Positions 36,782 through 46,349 are shown, counted from the first letter of the stretch. The stretch is DNA of 64,000 nucleotides from Paracoccaceae bacterium (GCA_022448245.1 JAKVCO010000013.1:45046-109045); one strand, 5' to 3'. Program-made: numbers and translations. The notes: generated from the letters alone by a model not told the origin.

Positions 36782-37516
36782 TTAGCCACCGAGGAATGAC
36801 CGCCGCACTTCGGGGTCTTCCAGCAATTCATGGCCCGTGCCCGTGTAGGCGTTACGCCCCTGCACGAGAACGTAGCCTTTGTCTGCGATTTCAAGCGCTT
36901 GGCGCGCGTTCTGTTCCACCATGAGGATCGAGATGCCGGTGCGTGCAACCTCGATGATGCGGTCAAAGAGCTCGTCCATCACGATGGGCGAGACACCGGC
37001 CGTCGGCTCATCAAGCATCAGGACCTGCGGCTTGGTCATCAGCGCGCGGCCCACGGCCACCTGCTGACGCTGACCGCCCGAAAGTTCGCCCGCGGGCTGG
37101 CGGCGCTTTTCACGCAGAATAGGGAAAAGCTCGTAGACCTGCTCCATGGTGGAGGCGATGTCGTCGGTACGGATGAAGGCGCCCATCTCGAGGTTCTCTT
37201 CTACCGTCATGGAGGTGAAGATGTTCGAGGTCTGAGGCACAAAGCCCATGCCTTTTTGTACGCGGGCCTGCGGAGTCAGGGCAGTGATATCCTCGCCCCC
37301 CAGTCGCACCGCACCCTGACGCACGTCGAGCATGCCAAACACAGCCTTCATGGCGGTGGATTTGCCAGCACCATTGGGGCCCACGATGACGGCGATCTCG
37401 CCCTCGTTCACGGCAATCGTGCAATCATGGAGAATATCAGCGCCGGAGCCGTAGCCGCCGGTCATCGTGTCCCCGATCAGGAACGGCTCAGCTGAGTTCG
37501 TGTGAGGCTCGGTCAT
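36782..37516 (-). CDS. livF: ABC transporter ATP-binding protein LivF
   Basis: One of the two ATPases of the HAAT importer. At 244 residues it has Walker A GPNGAGKST, the Q-loop VPQTSNIF, the signature ELSGGQRQQVAVGRAL, Walker B VLMLDEPTAGVSP and the H-loop region SILMVEQNARQAL, where LivF proteins have VEQN in place of the usual histidine. The C-terminal GHELLEDPEVRRSFLGG is typical. The N-terminal FLIGDTMTGGYGSGADILHDC has a slightly extended head. Its ATG overlaps the stop of the secreted-protein gene upstream. Confidence 0.95.
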   Translation of the reverse strand: MTEPHTNSAEPFLIGDTMTGGYGSGADILHDCTIAVNEGEIAVIVGPNGAGKSTAMKAVFGMLDVRQGAVRLGGEDITALTPQARVQKGMGFVPQTSNIFTSMTVEENLEMGAFIRTDDIASTMEQVYELFPILREKRRQPAGELSGGQRQQVAVGRALMTKPQVLMLDEPTAGVSPIVMDELFDRIIEVARTGISILMVEQNARQALEIADKGYVLVQGRNAYTGTGHELLEDPEVRRSFLGG

Positions 37517-38067
37517 TGTGTTACTCGAAGTTCTTGCATGTGGCGCTGGTGGAGCGCGCGTTGGGTTTCGGTCACCTGAGCTGCCGCATCGCTGAAGGCC
37601 TGTATCGCGAGGATCTCGGAGGTGTCCTGCATCAGGTAGGCGTCGACGACGTAGCTCGTGGCGAGCCGCTCAGAGGCGCCTACGATCCGGTATTTGGCCT
37701 GCACGCCGTGCCAAGCCCCCAGCCGCGCGCCGCGAAAGCGAGGGGCATCGACGGTGGTTTCCACGAAGGTGCGCGAGATGGCGTTCACGATCGGCACATC
37801 AAAGAGCGACTGCGTGTCGATCTTGCCCGCTCCAGACAACTGACCCGGAATGACTGCCACAGCCACGCCATAGCGATTGTCCTCGGGCGTCAGCGCCACG
37901 TAGCGGGAGTTTGGAAAGGCGATTTCCATCGCACCGGCGTCGGAGAGGTCCTCGTAGGCCGCGCAGATGGCAACGGCGGGGGTGAGCTCTGAACAGCTCT
38001 CTTTCGCCGCCAGCGACGCTGGCAGAGCGAAGAGCAGACAGGTGAGGAGGGACGCCACGCGCCCCAT
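37513..38067 (-). CDS. Secreted protein translationally coupled between livG and livF
   Basis: A 184-residue protein with a signal peptide (MGRVASLLTCLLFALPASLAAKES) and two cysteines in the mature N-terminus (ESCSELTPAVAICAAYEDL), likely paired. No domain recognised. The start shares a base with the livG stop (TAATG) and the stop overlaps the livF start (ATGA), so it is wedged tightly between the two ATPase genes. That packing suggests conserved co-expression. A periplasmic accessory to the transporter is a reasonable hypothesis but not shown. Confidence 0.72.
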   Translation of the reverse strand: MGRVASLLTCLLFALPASLAAKESCSELTPAVAICAAYEDLSDAGAMEIAFPNSRYVALTPEDNRYGVAVAVIPGQLSGAGKIDTQSLFDVPIVNAISRTFVETTVDAPRFRGARLGAWHGVQAKYRIVGASERLATSYVVDAYLMQDTSEILAIQAFSDAAAQVTETQRALHQRHMQELRVTQ

Positions 38068-38843
38068 TACGCTGTCTTCTTATTTTTGACGCCTGTGCCG
38101 AGATAGGCCTCGATCACCTGCTCGTTGGATTTGATCTCTTCGATCGTGCCTTCGGCCAGCACCTTACCTTCGGCCATACAGATGACCGGGTCGCAGAGGC
38201 GGCCGATGAAATCCATGTCGTGCTCAATCACGCAGAAGGTATAGCCGCGCTCTTTGTTGAGCCGGATGATCGCGTCACCGATGGTGTTGAGCAGGGTGCG
38301 GTTCACGCCTGCACCCACTTCGTCGAGGAAAACGATCTTGGCGTCGACCATCATCGTACGGCCGAGCTCAAGCAGCTTCTTTTGACCGCCAGACAGGTTA
38401 CCTGCCTTTTCGTGCGTGAGATGCGAGATCGTCAGAAAGTCGAGCACCTCGTCAGCCTTTTCAGCCAGCGCGCGTTCCTCGTCTCGGATCTTGCCGCGAC
38501 CAAACCAGGCGTTCCAGATGCTCTCACCGGCTTGGTGGCCGGGAACCATCATAAGGTTCTCGCGGACTGTCATTGAGCTGAACTCGTGCGCGATCTGGAA
38601 GGTGCGCAGCAGGCCCTTATGGAAAAGCTCATGCGGCGGCAGGCCAGAGATATCTTCGCCGGCCATGACGACACGGCCAGACGTAGGTTTAAGATTACCT
38701 GCTATCACATTGAAAAGAGTTGTTTTGCCGGCACCGTTCGGGCCGATGAGTCCAGTAATGGAACCTTCTTCTATGGAAAGCGTCGCCCCATCAACGGCGT
38801 GGAATCCGCCGAAATGCTTGTGAAGGTCGTGGACCTCGATCAC
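38067..38843 (-). CDS. livG: ABC transporter ATP-binding protein LivG
   Basis: The other ATPase of the importer, 258 residues from GTG 38843. The track starts at 38891, inside the hairpin region; the GTG has an AAGGGGG site eight bases upstream and gives the family start IEVHDLHKHFGGFHAVDGA. Motifs: Walker A GPNGAGKTT, signature NLSGGQKKLLELGRTM, Walker B IVFLDEVGAGVN and H-loop CVIEHDMDFI. The C-terminal EGTIEEIKSNEQVIEAYLG is typical of LivG. Note Val-Gly-Ala after the Walker B Glu, where most relatives have PxAG. Confidence 0.94.
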   Translation of the reverse strand: MIEVHDLHKHFGGFHAVDGATLSIEEGSITGLIGPNGAGKTTLFNVIAGNLKPTSGRVVMAGEDISGLPPHELFHKGLLRTFQIAHEFSSMTVRENLMMVPGHQAGESIWNAWFGRGKIRDEERALAEKADEVLDFLTISHLTHEKAGNLSGGQKKLLELGRTMMVDAKIVFLDEVGAGVNRTLLNTIGDAIIRLNKERGYTFCVIEHDMDFIGRLCDPVICMAEGKVLAEGTIEEIKSNEQVIEAYLGTGVKNKKTA

Positions 38844-38862
38844 TAGCCAATCCCCCTTATGC

Positions 38863-38889
38863 GAACAGCCCGGACGAACCGGGCTGTTC
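38863..38889 (-). promoter_or_regulatory. Perfect hairpin between livK and livG
   Basis: GAACAGCCCGG and CCGGGCTGTTC form a perfect 11-pair stem with a five-base loop, 19 bases after the livK stop and about 20 before the livG start. No T-run follows. Such structures between a binding-protein gene and the rest of an ABC operon commonly protect the upstream mRNA or partly terminate transcription, so that binding protein exceeds the membrane parts. Confidence 0.75.
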
Positions 38890-38908
38890 AAGATAGTTAA
38901 AGCTGCGA

Positions 38909-40096
38909 TTAGCGGAAGTTCACGGTGACGTTTGCGCCGTCCTGAACTTCGATCTCACGGTAAGAGCCTGCGGCTTCACCGGGACCCACGAGCTCAACTG
39001 CGGAACCACCCACGTAGTCGATGTCGCCACCGGCACGGATGATTTCGAGCGCCTTGGCGAGCTCACCAGGCAGAATCGGCTCACCGGGGGCGTTTGCCAC
39101 ATTGAGGATCTCGGAGGCGTACTCTGCCGGGTCGTTGGAACCAGCTGCTTCCATGGCGAGCATGAAGATTGCAGCCGCGTCATAGGACTCAGGCGTGTAG
39201 GGCGAGGTTGCGTCGAACGCGTCGCCGGCTGCTGCCACGAGGGCGTCGATGCCGTCACCGCCGGAACCGGCGATCTGACCGAAGGAACCGTTGAGGTCTG
39301 GGCCCACGTTCTCAGGAAGGCTGTCGCCGATCATGCCGCCGGGCAGACCGAACTGGTCCCACGCGCCTGCGTCGAGGGACGCGCGAATGATGCCCAGACC
39401 ACCTTGGTCAAGGTAGCCAGCCACGACGAGCAGGTCACCGCCAGCTGCGTCGAGTTCGGCGATTTCTGCGGAGTAGTCGGCTTTGCCGTCTTCGTGTGCG
39501 GAAACGATCGTCACTTCGCCGCCCATGGCTTCGAAGTTAGCTTGGATCGCGTCTGCGAGACCCTTGCCGTAGTCGTTGTTGGTGTAGGTCAGAGCGATAG
39601 AATCGATGCCGCGCTCTTTCAGAATCTCTGCCATCACCTGGCCTTCACGCGCGTCGGAAGGTGCGGTGCGGAAGAAGAGGCCGTTGTCCTCAACCGTGGA
39701 CAGGGCAGGCGATGTGGCGGACGGCGAGATCATGACCATGCCGTTCGGGATCGCGACGTTTGCGAGGATTGCGCCCGTCACACCGGAGCAGTCACCGCCC
39801 ACGATGCCGTTCACACCTTCTGCAATCATCATTTCGGCGTTGGTCGTGGCCAGGCCGTTGTCGATACAGCCAGTGTCGGCGGTGATCACTTCAACGGAGT
39901 GACCGTCGAGGATGCCGCCAGCTGCGTTCACTTCGTCCACGGCGAGCTGTGCGCCGTTGCCCATTGGGCCGGTCAGCGATTCGATCGGGCCCGTGAAGCC
40001 GAGCAGAACGCCGAGCTTGATTTCGATGTGGCCACCGGCGTTCGCCGCGCCTGCCATCAGTGCTGTGGCCGCAGAGGCCATAAGCAGCTTTTTCAT
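38909..40096 (-). CDS. livK: Branched-chain amino acid-type ABC transporter substrate-binding protein LivK
   Basis: The periplasmic receptor of the importer, 395 residues. Signal peptide MKKLLMASAATALMAGAANAGGHIE, then the type I periplasmic fold: IKLGVLLGFTGPIESLTGPMGNGAQLAVDEVNAAGG, GIVGGDCSGVTGAILANVAIPNGMVMISPSATSPALS and SIALTYTNNDYGKGLADAIQANFEAMGGEV. It is the first gene of the operon on the minus strand; about 145 non-coding bases precede it. The ligand may be an amino acid, amide or other small polar compound; the family is broad, so leucine/valine specificity is only the default assumption. Confidence 0.93.
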   Translation of the reverse strand: MKKLLMASAATALMAGAANAGGHIEIKLGVLLGFTGPIESLTGPMGNGAQLAVDEVNAAGGILDGHSVEVITADTGCIDNGLATTNAEMMIAEGVNGIVGGDCSGVTGAILANVAIPNGMVMISPSATSPALSTVEDNGLFFRTAPSDAREGQVMAEILKERGIDSIALTYTNNDYGKGLADAIQANFEAMGGEVTIVSAHEDGKADYSAEIAELDAAGGDLLVVAGYLDQGGLGIIRASLDAGAWDQFGLPGGMIGDSLPENVGPDLNGSFGQIAGSGGDGIDALVAAAGDAFDATSPYTPESYDAAAIFMLAMEAAGSNDPAEYASEILNVANAPGEPILPGELAKALEIIRAGGDIDYVGGSAVELVGPGEAAGSYREIEVQDGANVTVNFR

Positions 40097-40241
40097 TTAG
40101 TTTCTCCCAGTTGGATTTCTTTCCACCCGGGAGCCTAGCAATGATGACGAAAAAGGAAAGCAAGTTCCGGTGTCTGCTTTCGCGAAAAGGTGACGGGAAG
40201 TCGGGGAAAAAGCGCCTATCTTCCCGTTAAAGGAGTACACC

Positions 40242-41336
40242 ATGATCCGAACTGCCCTTGCCGTCGTTCTTATTGCCGTTGCGTCAACTTCTGCAGCTCA
40301 GGTCCAGACCTCGGCGGGATCGGTCTCCGTCTCGCCGGTCTTGTCGGGTCTCGATGCCCCGTGGGGCTTTGGATTTTTGCCGTCGGGTGAGGTGGTGCTG
40401 ACCGAAAAACGCGGCGACGTGTTGCTTTTGACGCCAGGCGAGGACGCGCGCGTGATCGGGTCTGTTGATGTCGAAGATCAGGGGCAGGGTGGGCTGCTTG
40501 ATGTCCTCGTCCCGCGCGATTTCGCTGAGCGCCGGGAGCTCTACTTCACTTTCGCCAAGGATCAGGGGCGCGGATCGAACACCGCCCTGGCCCGTGGAAC
40601 GCTGGGGACGGATGGGCGCCTTACCGATGTTGAGACGATTTGGGAGGCAGCGCGCGGCGCGTCCGGTGGGCGCCACTTCGGATCACGTCTCCTGGAGGCA
40701 CGGGACGGCACGCTTTACCTCACCATCGGCGACCGGGGCGACAGGCCCTCGGCCCAGAACCGCGACATTGAGAACGGCTCTGTCGTGCGGATCACCCGCG
40801 ACGGTGCAATCCCGTCATCGAACCCCTTTGTTGGCGCCGATGGACGCCCGGGCATTTGGTCGTACGGGCACAGAAATCCGCAAGGCATGGCCATGGACGC
40901 GCAGGGCCGCATCTGGACCGTGGAGCACGGCGCAGCAGGCGGGGACGAGATCAACCTGATTGAGAAGGGTGCCAACTACGGCTGGCCGGTGATTTCCTAT
41001 GGACGTCACTACAGCGGCGCCAAGATTGGCGAGGGCACCGCCAAGGACGGGCTGGAACAGCCCGCCTTCTATTGGGACCCTTCAATCGCGCCCTCGGGCA
41101 TGATGATCTATCAGGGCGACCTTTTCCCAGAATGGCGCGGTGATATTTTTGTGGGCTCACTCAAGTTCGACATGATCTCGCGGCTCGAAGCGGGCGGGTC
41201 AGTCAGTGAGGCCGAGCGGATTGCGTCCGAGGAAACGCTGCGCGTGCGCGACATCCGCGAGGCGCCGGACGGGTCGATCTGGTTTCTCAGCATCGGAAAC
41301 GGCGCGCTCTACCGCATGGCACCCGCGGGCGCGTAA
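40242..41336 (+). CDS. PQQ-dependent soluble aldose dehydrogenase-type protein
   Basis: A 364-residue periplasmic beta-propeller of the soluble glucose/aldose sugar dehydrogenase family (E. coli YliI type). Signal peptide MIRTALAVVLIAVASTSAAQ. Family motifs: LSGLDAPWGFGFLPSGEVVLTEKRG, GGRHFGSRLLEARDGTLYLTIGDRGDR, the calcium/PQQ loop IWSYGHRNPQGMAMD, and WTVEHGAAGGDEINLIEKGANYGWPVISYG. Such proteins need PQQ, made elsewhere, and oxidise sugars in the periplasm. Monocistronic and convergent with the GlxA-type regulator. Confidence 0.9.
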   Translation: MIRTALAVVLIAVASTSAAQVQTSAGSVSVSPVLSGLDAPWGFGFLPSGEVVLTEKRGDVLLLTPGEDARVIGSVDVEDQGQGGLLDVLVPRDFAERRELYFTFAKDQGRGSNTALARGTLGTDGRLTDVETIWEAARGASGGRHFGSRLLEARDGTLYLTIGDRGDRPSAQNRDIENGSVVRITRDGAIPSSNPFVGADGRPGIWSYGHRNPQGMAMDAQGRIWTVEHGAAGGDEINLIEKGANYGWPVISYGRHYSGAKIGEGTAKDGLEQPAFYWDPSIAPSGMMIYQGDLFPEWRGDIFVGSLKFDMISRLEAGGSVSEAERIASEETLRVRDIREAPDGSIWFLSIGNGALYRMAPAGA

Positions 41337-41343
41337 TCGCGCG

Positions 41344-42348
41344 CTAGACGCTCATCCGGGCGGCCTGGGCACCACGCTCTCGGTAGGGCGTGGTGTTGTA
41401 ATGCGACCGGTAGCACTTCGAGAAGTGCGAGGGCGATGCAAAGCCGCAAGCCAGCGCCACGTTGATCACGCTCATATCCGTCTGCATCAGCAGGTTGCGC
41501 GCCTTCTGGAGGCGAAGCTCCATGTAATAGCGCTTGGGCGAGCGGTTCAGGTAGCGACGGAAGAGACGTTCAAGCTGGCGCGTGGACATGCCTACATCTT
41601 TGGCGAGGATCGAGGGTGAAATCGGCTCCTCGATGTTGAGTTCCATCTGCTGGATGACCTGGCTGAGCCTCGGATGTCGCACGCCGATGCGCGTCGGGAT
41701 CGACAGACGCTGCGTGTCCTGGTCGGTGCGGATGGAGGAATAGATCAGCTGGTCGGCCACTGCGTTGGCGAGTTCTTCCCCATGATCTTCAGCGATGAAC
41801 TTCAGCATTAGATCGATGGAGGCCGTGCCGCCTGCGGTTGTCACGCGGTTGCCGTCGACGATGAAGACAGACTTCGTCAGCTCCACTTCGAGAAACTCTT
41901 CAGCAAAGCTGTCCTGGTTTTCCCAGTGGATCGTCGCGCGCTTGCCATCGAGAAGGCCCGCTTTGGCGAGCGAATATCCAGCCGTGCAAAGCCCGCCCAT
42001 CATCGCACCCCGACGCGCCTCACGGCGCAGCCAGCCCAAGAGTTTCTTGGTGGTCGCGGCGTGAACGCCGATCCCGCCGCACAAAAGCACGGTGTCATCG
42101 CGCGAAATCTCACTCAAATCACGGTCTACCCGGAACTCGGTTCCGGCAGAGCACGTAATGAACGTGCCTTCTTCGCCCATCAGCTCCCAATCATAGAGCT
42201 GCTTGCCTGCCATGCGGTTCGCAATCCTCAGGCTTTCCAGCGCCGAAGCAAAGCACAGCAGCGTAAACTGAGGCAAAAGGACGAAGATAAACTTGCGCGG
42301 TTTTGTGCCGTCGCTCTCAACGTCAATTCGGGGTGGTTGCGTAAGCAT
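41344..42348 (-). CDS. GlxA/GbdR-type AraC-family regulator
   Basis: A 334-residue transcription factor: an N-terminal DJ-1/PfpI-like class I amidotransferase domain (RKFIFVLLPQFTLLCFASALESLRIANRM ... GGLCTAGYSLAKAGLLDGKRATIHWE) and a C-terminal AraC DNA-binding domain (LAKDVGMSTRQLERLFRRYL and VINVALACGFASPSHFSKCYR). The architecture and ALESLRIANRM segment resemble Pseudomonas GbdR, which senses glycine betaine/dimethylglycine, and related carnitine regulators. Roseobacters use such compounds heavily, and an MttB homologue is in this window but 31 kb away. The target genes here are unknown. Confidence 0.9.
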   Translation of the reverse strand: MLTQPPRIDVESDGTKPRKFIFVLLPQFTLLCFASALESLRIANRMAGKQLYDWELMGEEGTFITCSAGTEFRVDRDLSEISRDDTVLLCGGIGVHAATTKKLLGWLRREARRGAMMGGLCTAGYSLAKAGLLDGKRATIHWENQDSFAEEFLEVELTKSVFIVDGNRVTTAGGTASIDLMLKFIAEDHGEELANAVADQLIYSSIRTDQDTQRLSIPTRIGVRHPRLSQVIQQMELNIEEPISPSILAKDVGMSTRQLERLFRRYLNRSPKRYYMELRLQKARNLLMQTDMSVINVALACGFASPSHFSKCYRSHYNTTPYRERGAQAARMSV

Positions 42349-42538
42349 GCCGTAGTCTTACCGTAGATGTCGCACTTTTCCCATGGCTGGGACGCAAACG
42401 CGCGTCAAGAGATGAACGTGCTCACGGGTATCACAACGACGAATTAGCCTGTTTCCACGGGCTCAACAGCGATGTATACCGGCGTCTGCTAACGATAACA
42501 CTGCGGGACTGGCCCGCGATATCATAGGAAATAAAGCA

Positions 42539-43906
42539 ATGACCGAGTGGCAAAAATCTGACTGGCGCAACAAGCCCAGGATTCAGATGCCAGAGTATCT
42601 GGATGAGGGTAAGCTCAGCGCCGTAGAAGCGCAGCTCGCACAGTATCCGCCGCTCGTTTTTGCGGGCGAGGCTCGAACGCTGAAATCGCAGCTCGCGGCC
42701 GCGTCGCGGGGCGAAGCTTTTCTGCTTCAGGGCGGTGACTGCGCGGAGAGCTTTGGTGAGTTCTCTGCCGATCTGATCCGCGACACGTTCAAGGTGATGC
42801 TGCAGATGGCAATCGTACTGACCTACGGCGCCAAGGTGCCTGTGGTGAAAGTGGGCCGCATGGCCGGTCAGTTCGCCAAGCCGCGTTCTGCACCCACCGA
42901 GGTGAAGGATGGGGTGGAGCTGCCGTCCTACCGCGGCGACATCATCAACGATCTGGACTTCACGCCCGAGGCGCGGATCCCGAACCCGGACAAAATGCTG
43001 CACGCCTACACGCAGGCCTCGGCTACGCTGAACCTGTTGCGCGCATTTTCGAAGGGTGGTTTCGCTGACATCCACCAGGTGCATGCCTGGACGCTGGGCT
43101 TCACCGACCGTGAAGAGAGCGAGCGGTATCGCGCGATGGCGGGCCGTATCTCTGACGCGCTCGACTTCATGCAGGCCGCAGGTCTGACGTCTGAAAACAA
43201 TGAAGAGCTCGCAAGCGTGGACTTCTACACGTCGCACGAGGCGCTGCTGCTGGAATACGAAGAGGCGCTGACGCGCGTCGACTCGACCTCGGGCAAGTGG
43301 CTCGCGGGCTCTGGCCACATGATCTGGATCGGCGACCGGACGCGTCAGCCCGATGGCGCGCATGTGGAGTTCTGCCGCGGCGTGCAGAACCCGATCGGCC
43401 TGAAGTGCGGCCCCTCGACCACCGAGGAAGACCTCAAGGTGCTGATGGCCAAACTGAACCCGGAGAACGAAGCGGGCCGATTGACGCTTATCGCGCGTTT
43501 CGGTGCAGGTAGCGTGGGCGATCACCTGCCGCGCCTCATCCGGACCGTTCAGGCCGAAGGCGCCAACGTGGTGTGGTCCTGTGACGCCATGCACGGCAAT
43601 ACGATCAAGAGCGCGTCGGGCTTCAAAACCCGTCCGTTCGACAGCGTGCTGCGTGAAGTGCAGGAATTCTTTGCGATCCACCGCGCCGAAGGCACGGTCC
43701 CGGGTGGCGTGCATTTCGAGATGACGGGCAAAGACGTGACCGAATGCACCGGCGGCGTGCGCGCTGTGACCGATGAGGATCTGTCATCGCGCTACCACAC
43801 CGCTTGTGACCCGCGTCTCAACGCGAGCCAGGCGCTGGAGCTTGCATTCCTCGTGGCGGAAGAGCTTGGCCAGACGGCTCAAACGCGTCATGCCGCAGCG
43901 GTTTGA
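42539..43906 (+). CDS. aroG: DAHP synthase, class II
   Basis: The first enzyme of the shikimate pathway, joining phosphoenolpyruvate and erythrose 4-phosphate. The 455-residue protein is of the plant/actinobacterial class II type (AroA_II): [48 protein letters not shown]-like [33 protein letters not shown] and [17 protein letters not shown]. It is alone on the plus strand, with a terminator directly after it and a 190-base upstream gap. No other aro genes are nearby. Confidence 0.96.
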   Translation: MTEWQKSDWRNKPRIQMPEYLDEGKLSAVEAQLAQYPPLVFAGEARTLKSQLAAASRGEAFLLQGGDCAESFGEFSADLIRDTFKVMLQMAIVLTYGAKVPVVKVGRMAGQFAKPRSAPTEVKDGVELPSYRGDIINDLDFTPEARIPNPDKMLHAYTQASATLNLLRAFSKGGFADIHQVHAWTLGFTDREESERYRAMAGRISDALDFMQAAGLTSENNEELASVDFYTSHEALLLEYEEALTRVDSTSGKWLAGSGHMIWIGDRTRQPDGAHVEFCRGVQNPIGLKCGPSTTEEDLKVLMAKLNPENEAGRLTLIARFGAGSVGDHLPRLIRTVQAEGANVVWSCDAMHGNTIKSASGFKTRPFDSVLREVQEFFAIHRAEGTVPGGVHFEMTGKDVTECTGGVRAVTDEDLSSRYHTACDPRLNASQALELAFLVAEELGQTAQTRHAAAV

Positions 43907-43934
43907 ACCAACGCCGTAGCGGCACCAAAAGAAG

Positions 43935-43962
43935 AAGGCGGTCTCCTGAGAGGCCGCCTTTT
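43935..43962 (+). terminator. Rho-independent terminator of the DAHP synthase gene
   Basis: AAGGCGGTCTC and GAGGCCGCCTT form an 11-pair stem with one G-T wobble and a CTGA loop, followed by TTGCGTTT. It lies 28 bases after the stop and just before the convergent PAS gene, whose end it may also serve, since the other strand has AAGG/TTCTTCTTTTGG past the stem. Confidence 0.78.
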
Positions 43963-43966
43963 GCGT

Positions 43967-44647
43967 TTAGTCTTGGTCTTTGACGAGCTTGAGATACGGC
44001 CGCTCGGACGGATGTTTGGGGGGCTCAAAGGGCGTTGCGCTTTCGGCAAATCCTGCTGTGAGCGGACGCTCCGACGCCGGGCGGCGGGTGACCATCGCGG
44101 GCTCTTCCTCGCCGCGTAGCGGACGGCGCTGAACGTTGCCCGTCAGTTCAAACCGGCGCGGTGCACTGCCAATGGAACCACGCGTGGGGAAGCAGCCAAT
44201 GGCGCGGCTGATATCACCCAGATCGCTCTTCAGCGGCATCAGGATCATCTGGCCCGCAAGGGCAGGCTTGCCTGCGCCCTCAGGGCTTTCCATCTGCATT
44301 TCGACGACTTCCGGGCCGTTGAACACACCTTCAATCGCATCAAGAAACTGCGCGCGTGATTGCGTGCCAAAGAAGGAGGTGATCGGCATCCCGCGCACGT
44401 CCATCCCCATCATTTCATTGAGCTGCGAGCCAGCAAGGCGAAAGCGGATCACACCGGCGGTCACGCGCTCGACGATAAAGGCATAATCAAGCGCGCTTTC
44501 GATGCCGCGCGGATCAATATCGGAGCGCAGAGGGACGAGGCGGTTGCCACGGAGGCTCTGCCAATAGGCCTCCAGCGCGCCGATGCCTTCAAACCGCTGA
44601 GACTTCGTGAAATCCACCATCGTTATCTCTGCACTTTCGTCAGACAT
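43967..44647 (-). CDS. PAS_5-family PAS domain protein
   Basis: A 226-residue cytoplasmic protein with a single PAS-like domain (PAS_5, formerly DUF1457) over about residues 15-170: EAYWQSLRGNRLVPLRSDIDPRGIESALDYAFIVERV, FRLAGSQLNEMMGMDVRGMPITSFF. The C-terminal third is low-complexity and basic (RRPLRGEEEPAMVTRRPASERPL). There is no output domain. Caulobacter relatives link metabolism to cell-cycle signalling, but this one is uncharacterised. It has its own 175-base upstream region. Confidence 0.82.
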   Translation of the reverse strand: MSDESAEITMVDFTKSQRFEGIGALEAYWQSLRGNRLVPLRSDIDPRGIESALDYAFIVERVTAGVIRFRLAGSQLNEMMGMDVRGMPITSFFGTQSRAQFLDAIEGVFNGPEVVEMQMESPEGAGKPALAGQMILMPLKSDLGDISRAIGCFPTRGSIGSAPRRFELTGNVQRRPLRGEEEPAMVTRRPASERPLTAGFAESATPFEPPKHPSERPYLKLVKDQD

Positions 44648-44822
44648 GTCATCTCCTGCTCAACTTACCGCAAATTTGTCGAGCCCCCATCCGTACTTTG
44701 CCAAAACTGAACGCAAATTGGCAGGAAATTTCCCTAAAAGAGTAAACGTCTAGGTTCAGCGGTGCTTGAGAGCAGCGTCCGCGATTGCTAGTCAGCCTCT
44801 AACGACGATGTGAAAGGCCGCT

Positions 44823-45707
44823 ATGACGCGCTCCATGACCGCTTACGCGACCCGCACGGGAACCCACGGACCATTCAGCTGGGTATGGGAGCTCAGGGGC
44901 GTCAACGGCAAGGGCCTCGATCTGCGCATGCGTGTGCCGGACTGGATATCGGGCCTGGAGCCTGCGTTGCGGTCCGCGCTGACGGGCGCGCTGAAACGCG
45001 GCAATATTCAAGCCTCGCTGAAAGTGACGCGCGCTGAAAGCACGGGTGGTGATGTCAGCGAAGATGCCGTGGCCAACGTGCTGAATGGGTTGAAGACCAT
45101 TGAGTCCATGGCCAGCGAGGCGGGTTTGCACCTTGCACCGCTTACAGCCGCCGACATCTATTCTATCCGCAGCGTGACCGAAGGGGCGGGGCGCGAAGAT
45201 GGAGGGGCTGACTTCGCCGCCGCTGTCATCGCCGATATCGCGCCCCTCGTCGCTGACTTTGACGCGATGCGTGCGACCGAGGGCGCGGCCTTGGGCAACG
45301 TCATCAACGGGCAGACCGACACCATCGCAGATCTCGTGGCCCGCGCCAAAGCGCTGTTGCCTGATCGCGCTGCCGCACAAGAGGCTGCTTTCAAAGCGGG
45401 CCTCGCGCGGGTGCTGAAGGAGAAAGACCTCGATGAGGCTAAGCTCGCGCAAGAGCTGGCTCAGCTCGCCATCAAATCGGATGTCATGGAAGAGATTGAC
45501 CGCCTCGAGGCGCATATCGTCGCCGCGCGTGACCTGATCGGCACCGACGGCCCCGTGGGTCGCAAGCTCGACTTCCTGATGCAGGAGTTTAATCGCGAGG
45601 CGAACACGCTTTGTTCAAAGTCGGGCGATACAACGCTCACCGCCATCGGGCTCGATCTCAAAGTGACGATCGACCAGATGCGCGAGCAGATCCAGAACGT
45701 GGAGTAA
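44823..45707 (+). CDS. YicC/YloC-family endoribonuclease
   Basis: A 294-residue protein of the YicC family, recently tied to RNA cleavage/degradation. Family marks: SMTAYATRTGTHGPFSWVWELRGVNGKGLDLRMRVP at the N-terminus and the C-terminal DUF1732 block IDRLEAHIVAARDLIGTDGPVGRKLDFLMQEFNREANTLCSKSGD. YicC is commonly encoded next to gmk, and here gmk starts four bases after it, so it heads a four-gene operon. Confidence 0.94.
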   Translation: MTRSMTAYATRTGTHGPFSWVWELRGVNGKGLDLRMRVPDWISGLEPALRSALTGALKRGNIQASLKVTRAESTGGDVSEDAVANVLNGLKTIESMASEAGLHLAPLTAADIYSIRSVTEGAGREDGGADFAAAVIADIAPLVADFDAMRATEGAALGNVINGQTDTIADLVARAKALLPDRAAAQEAAFKAGLARVLKEKDLDEAKLAQELAQLAIKSDVMEEIDRLEAHIVAARDLIGTDGPVGRKLDFLMQEFNREANTLCSKSGDTTLTAIGLDLKVTIDQMREQIQNVE

Positions 45708-45710
45708 GCC

Positions 45711-46349
45711 ATGTCCCGCCGCGGCCTTCTTATCATCCTCTCCTCGCCCTCGGGCGCAGGCAAGAGCACCCTCGCCAAGCGCCTGCGCGCCTGGGACAAT
45801 ACGATCCGCTTCTCTGTGTCCGCCACCACGCGGGAACCGCGCCTCGGCGAAGTGGACGGTCAGGATTACCATTTCATCGACGAGGCCGCTTTCAAGCGCA
45901 TGGTCGCGGATCGCGAAATGCTGGAACATGCCCACGTCTTCGGGAACTTCTACGGCTCGCCCCTTGGCCCCGTGCAGGAAGCCATTGAGCAGGGCTGTGA
46001 CGTCCTCTTCGACATCGACTGGCAAGGCGCGCAGCAGATCAAGAACTCCGTCCTTGGGCAGAGCGTGATGAGCGTTTTCATCCTGCCGCCGTCCATTGTT
46101 GAGCTTCGCCGCCGTCTGGTGGGCCGGGGGCAAGATGATGAGGCCGTGATCGCCAAGCGCATGCGCAAAAGCTGGGATGAGATCAGCCGCTGGTCGGAGT
46201 ACGACTACGTGCTGGTGAATGATGATCTCGAGAAGACGGATGAGCGCTTGAAGACGATCATCGAGGCCACGCGCATGGCCCGTGTCCAGCAGCCCGACCT
46301 GCAAGACCATGCCCGTGCCCTGCAACAGGAATTCGAGGAAAGCCAATGA
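45711..46349 (+). CDS. gmk: Guanylate kinase
   Basis: Phosphorylates GMP to GDP, linking to guaA product use. The 212-residue protein has the P-loop [15 protein letters not shown], the GMP-binding [19 protein letters not shown] and [13 protein letters not shown], and the lid arginine region [18 protein letters not shown]. Second gene in the yicC operon; its stop overlaps the ATG of the carbonic anhydrase-like gene. Confidence 0.97.
   Translation: MSRRGLLIILSSPSGAGKSTLAKRLRAWDNTIRFSVSATTREPRLGEVDGQDYHFIDEAAFKRMVADREMLEHAHVFGNFYGSPLGPVQEAIEQGCDVLFDIDWQGAQQIKNSVLGQSVMSVFILPPSIVELRRRLVGRGQDDEAVIAKRMRKSWDEISRWSEYDYVLVNDDLEKTDERLKTIIEATRMARVQQPDLQDHARALQQEFEESQ

Noticed and set aside
42431-43714. 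427-residue minus-strand ORF opposite the DAHP synthase gene
   Set aside because: Antisense shadow; the plus strand has unmistakable class II DAHP synthase motifs.
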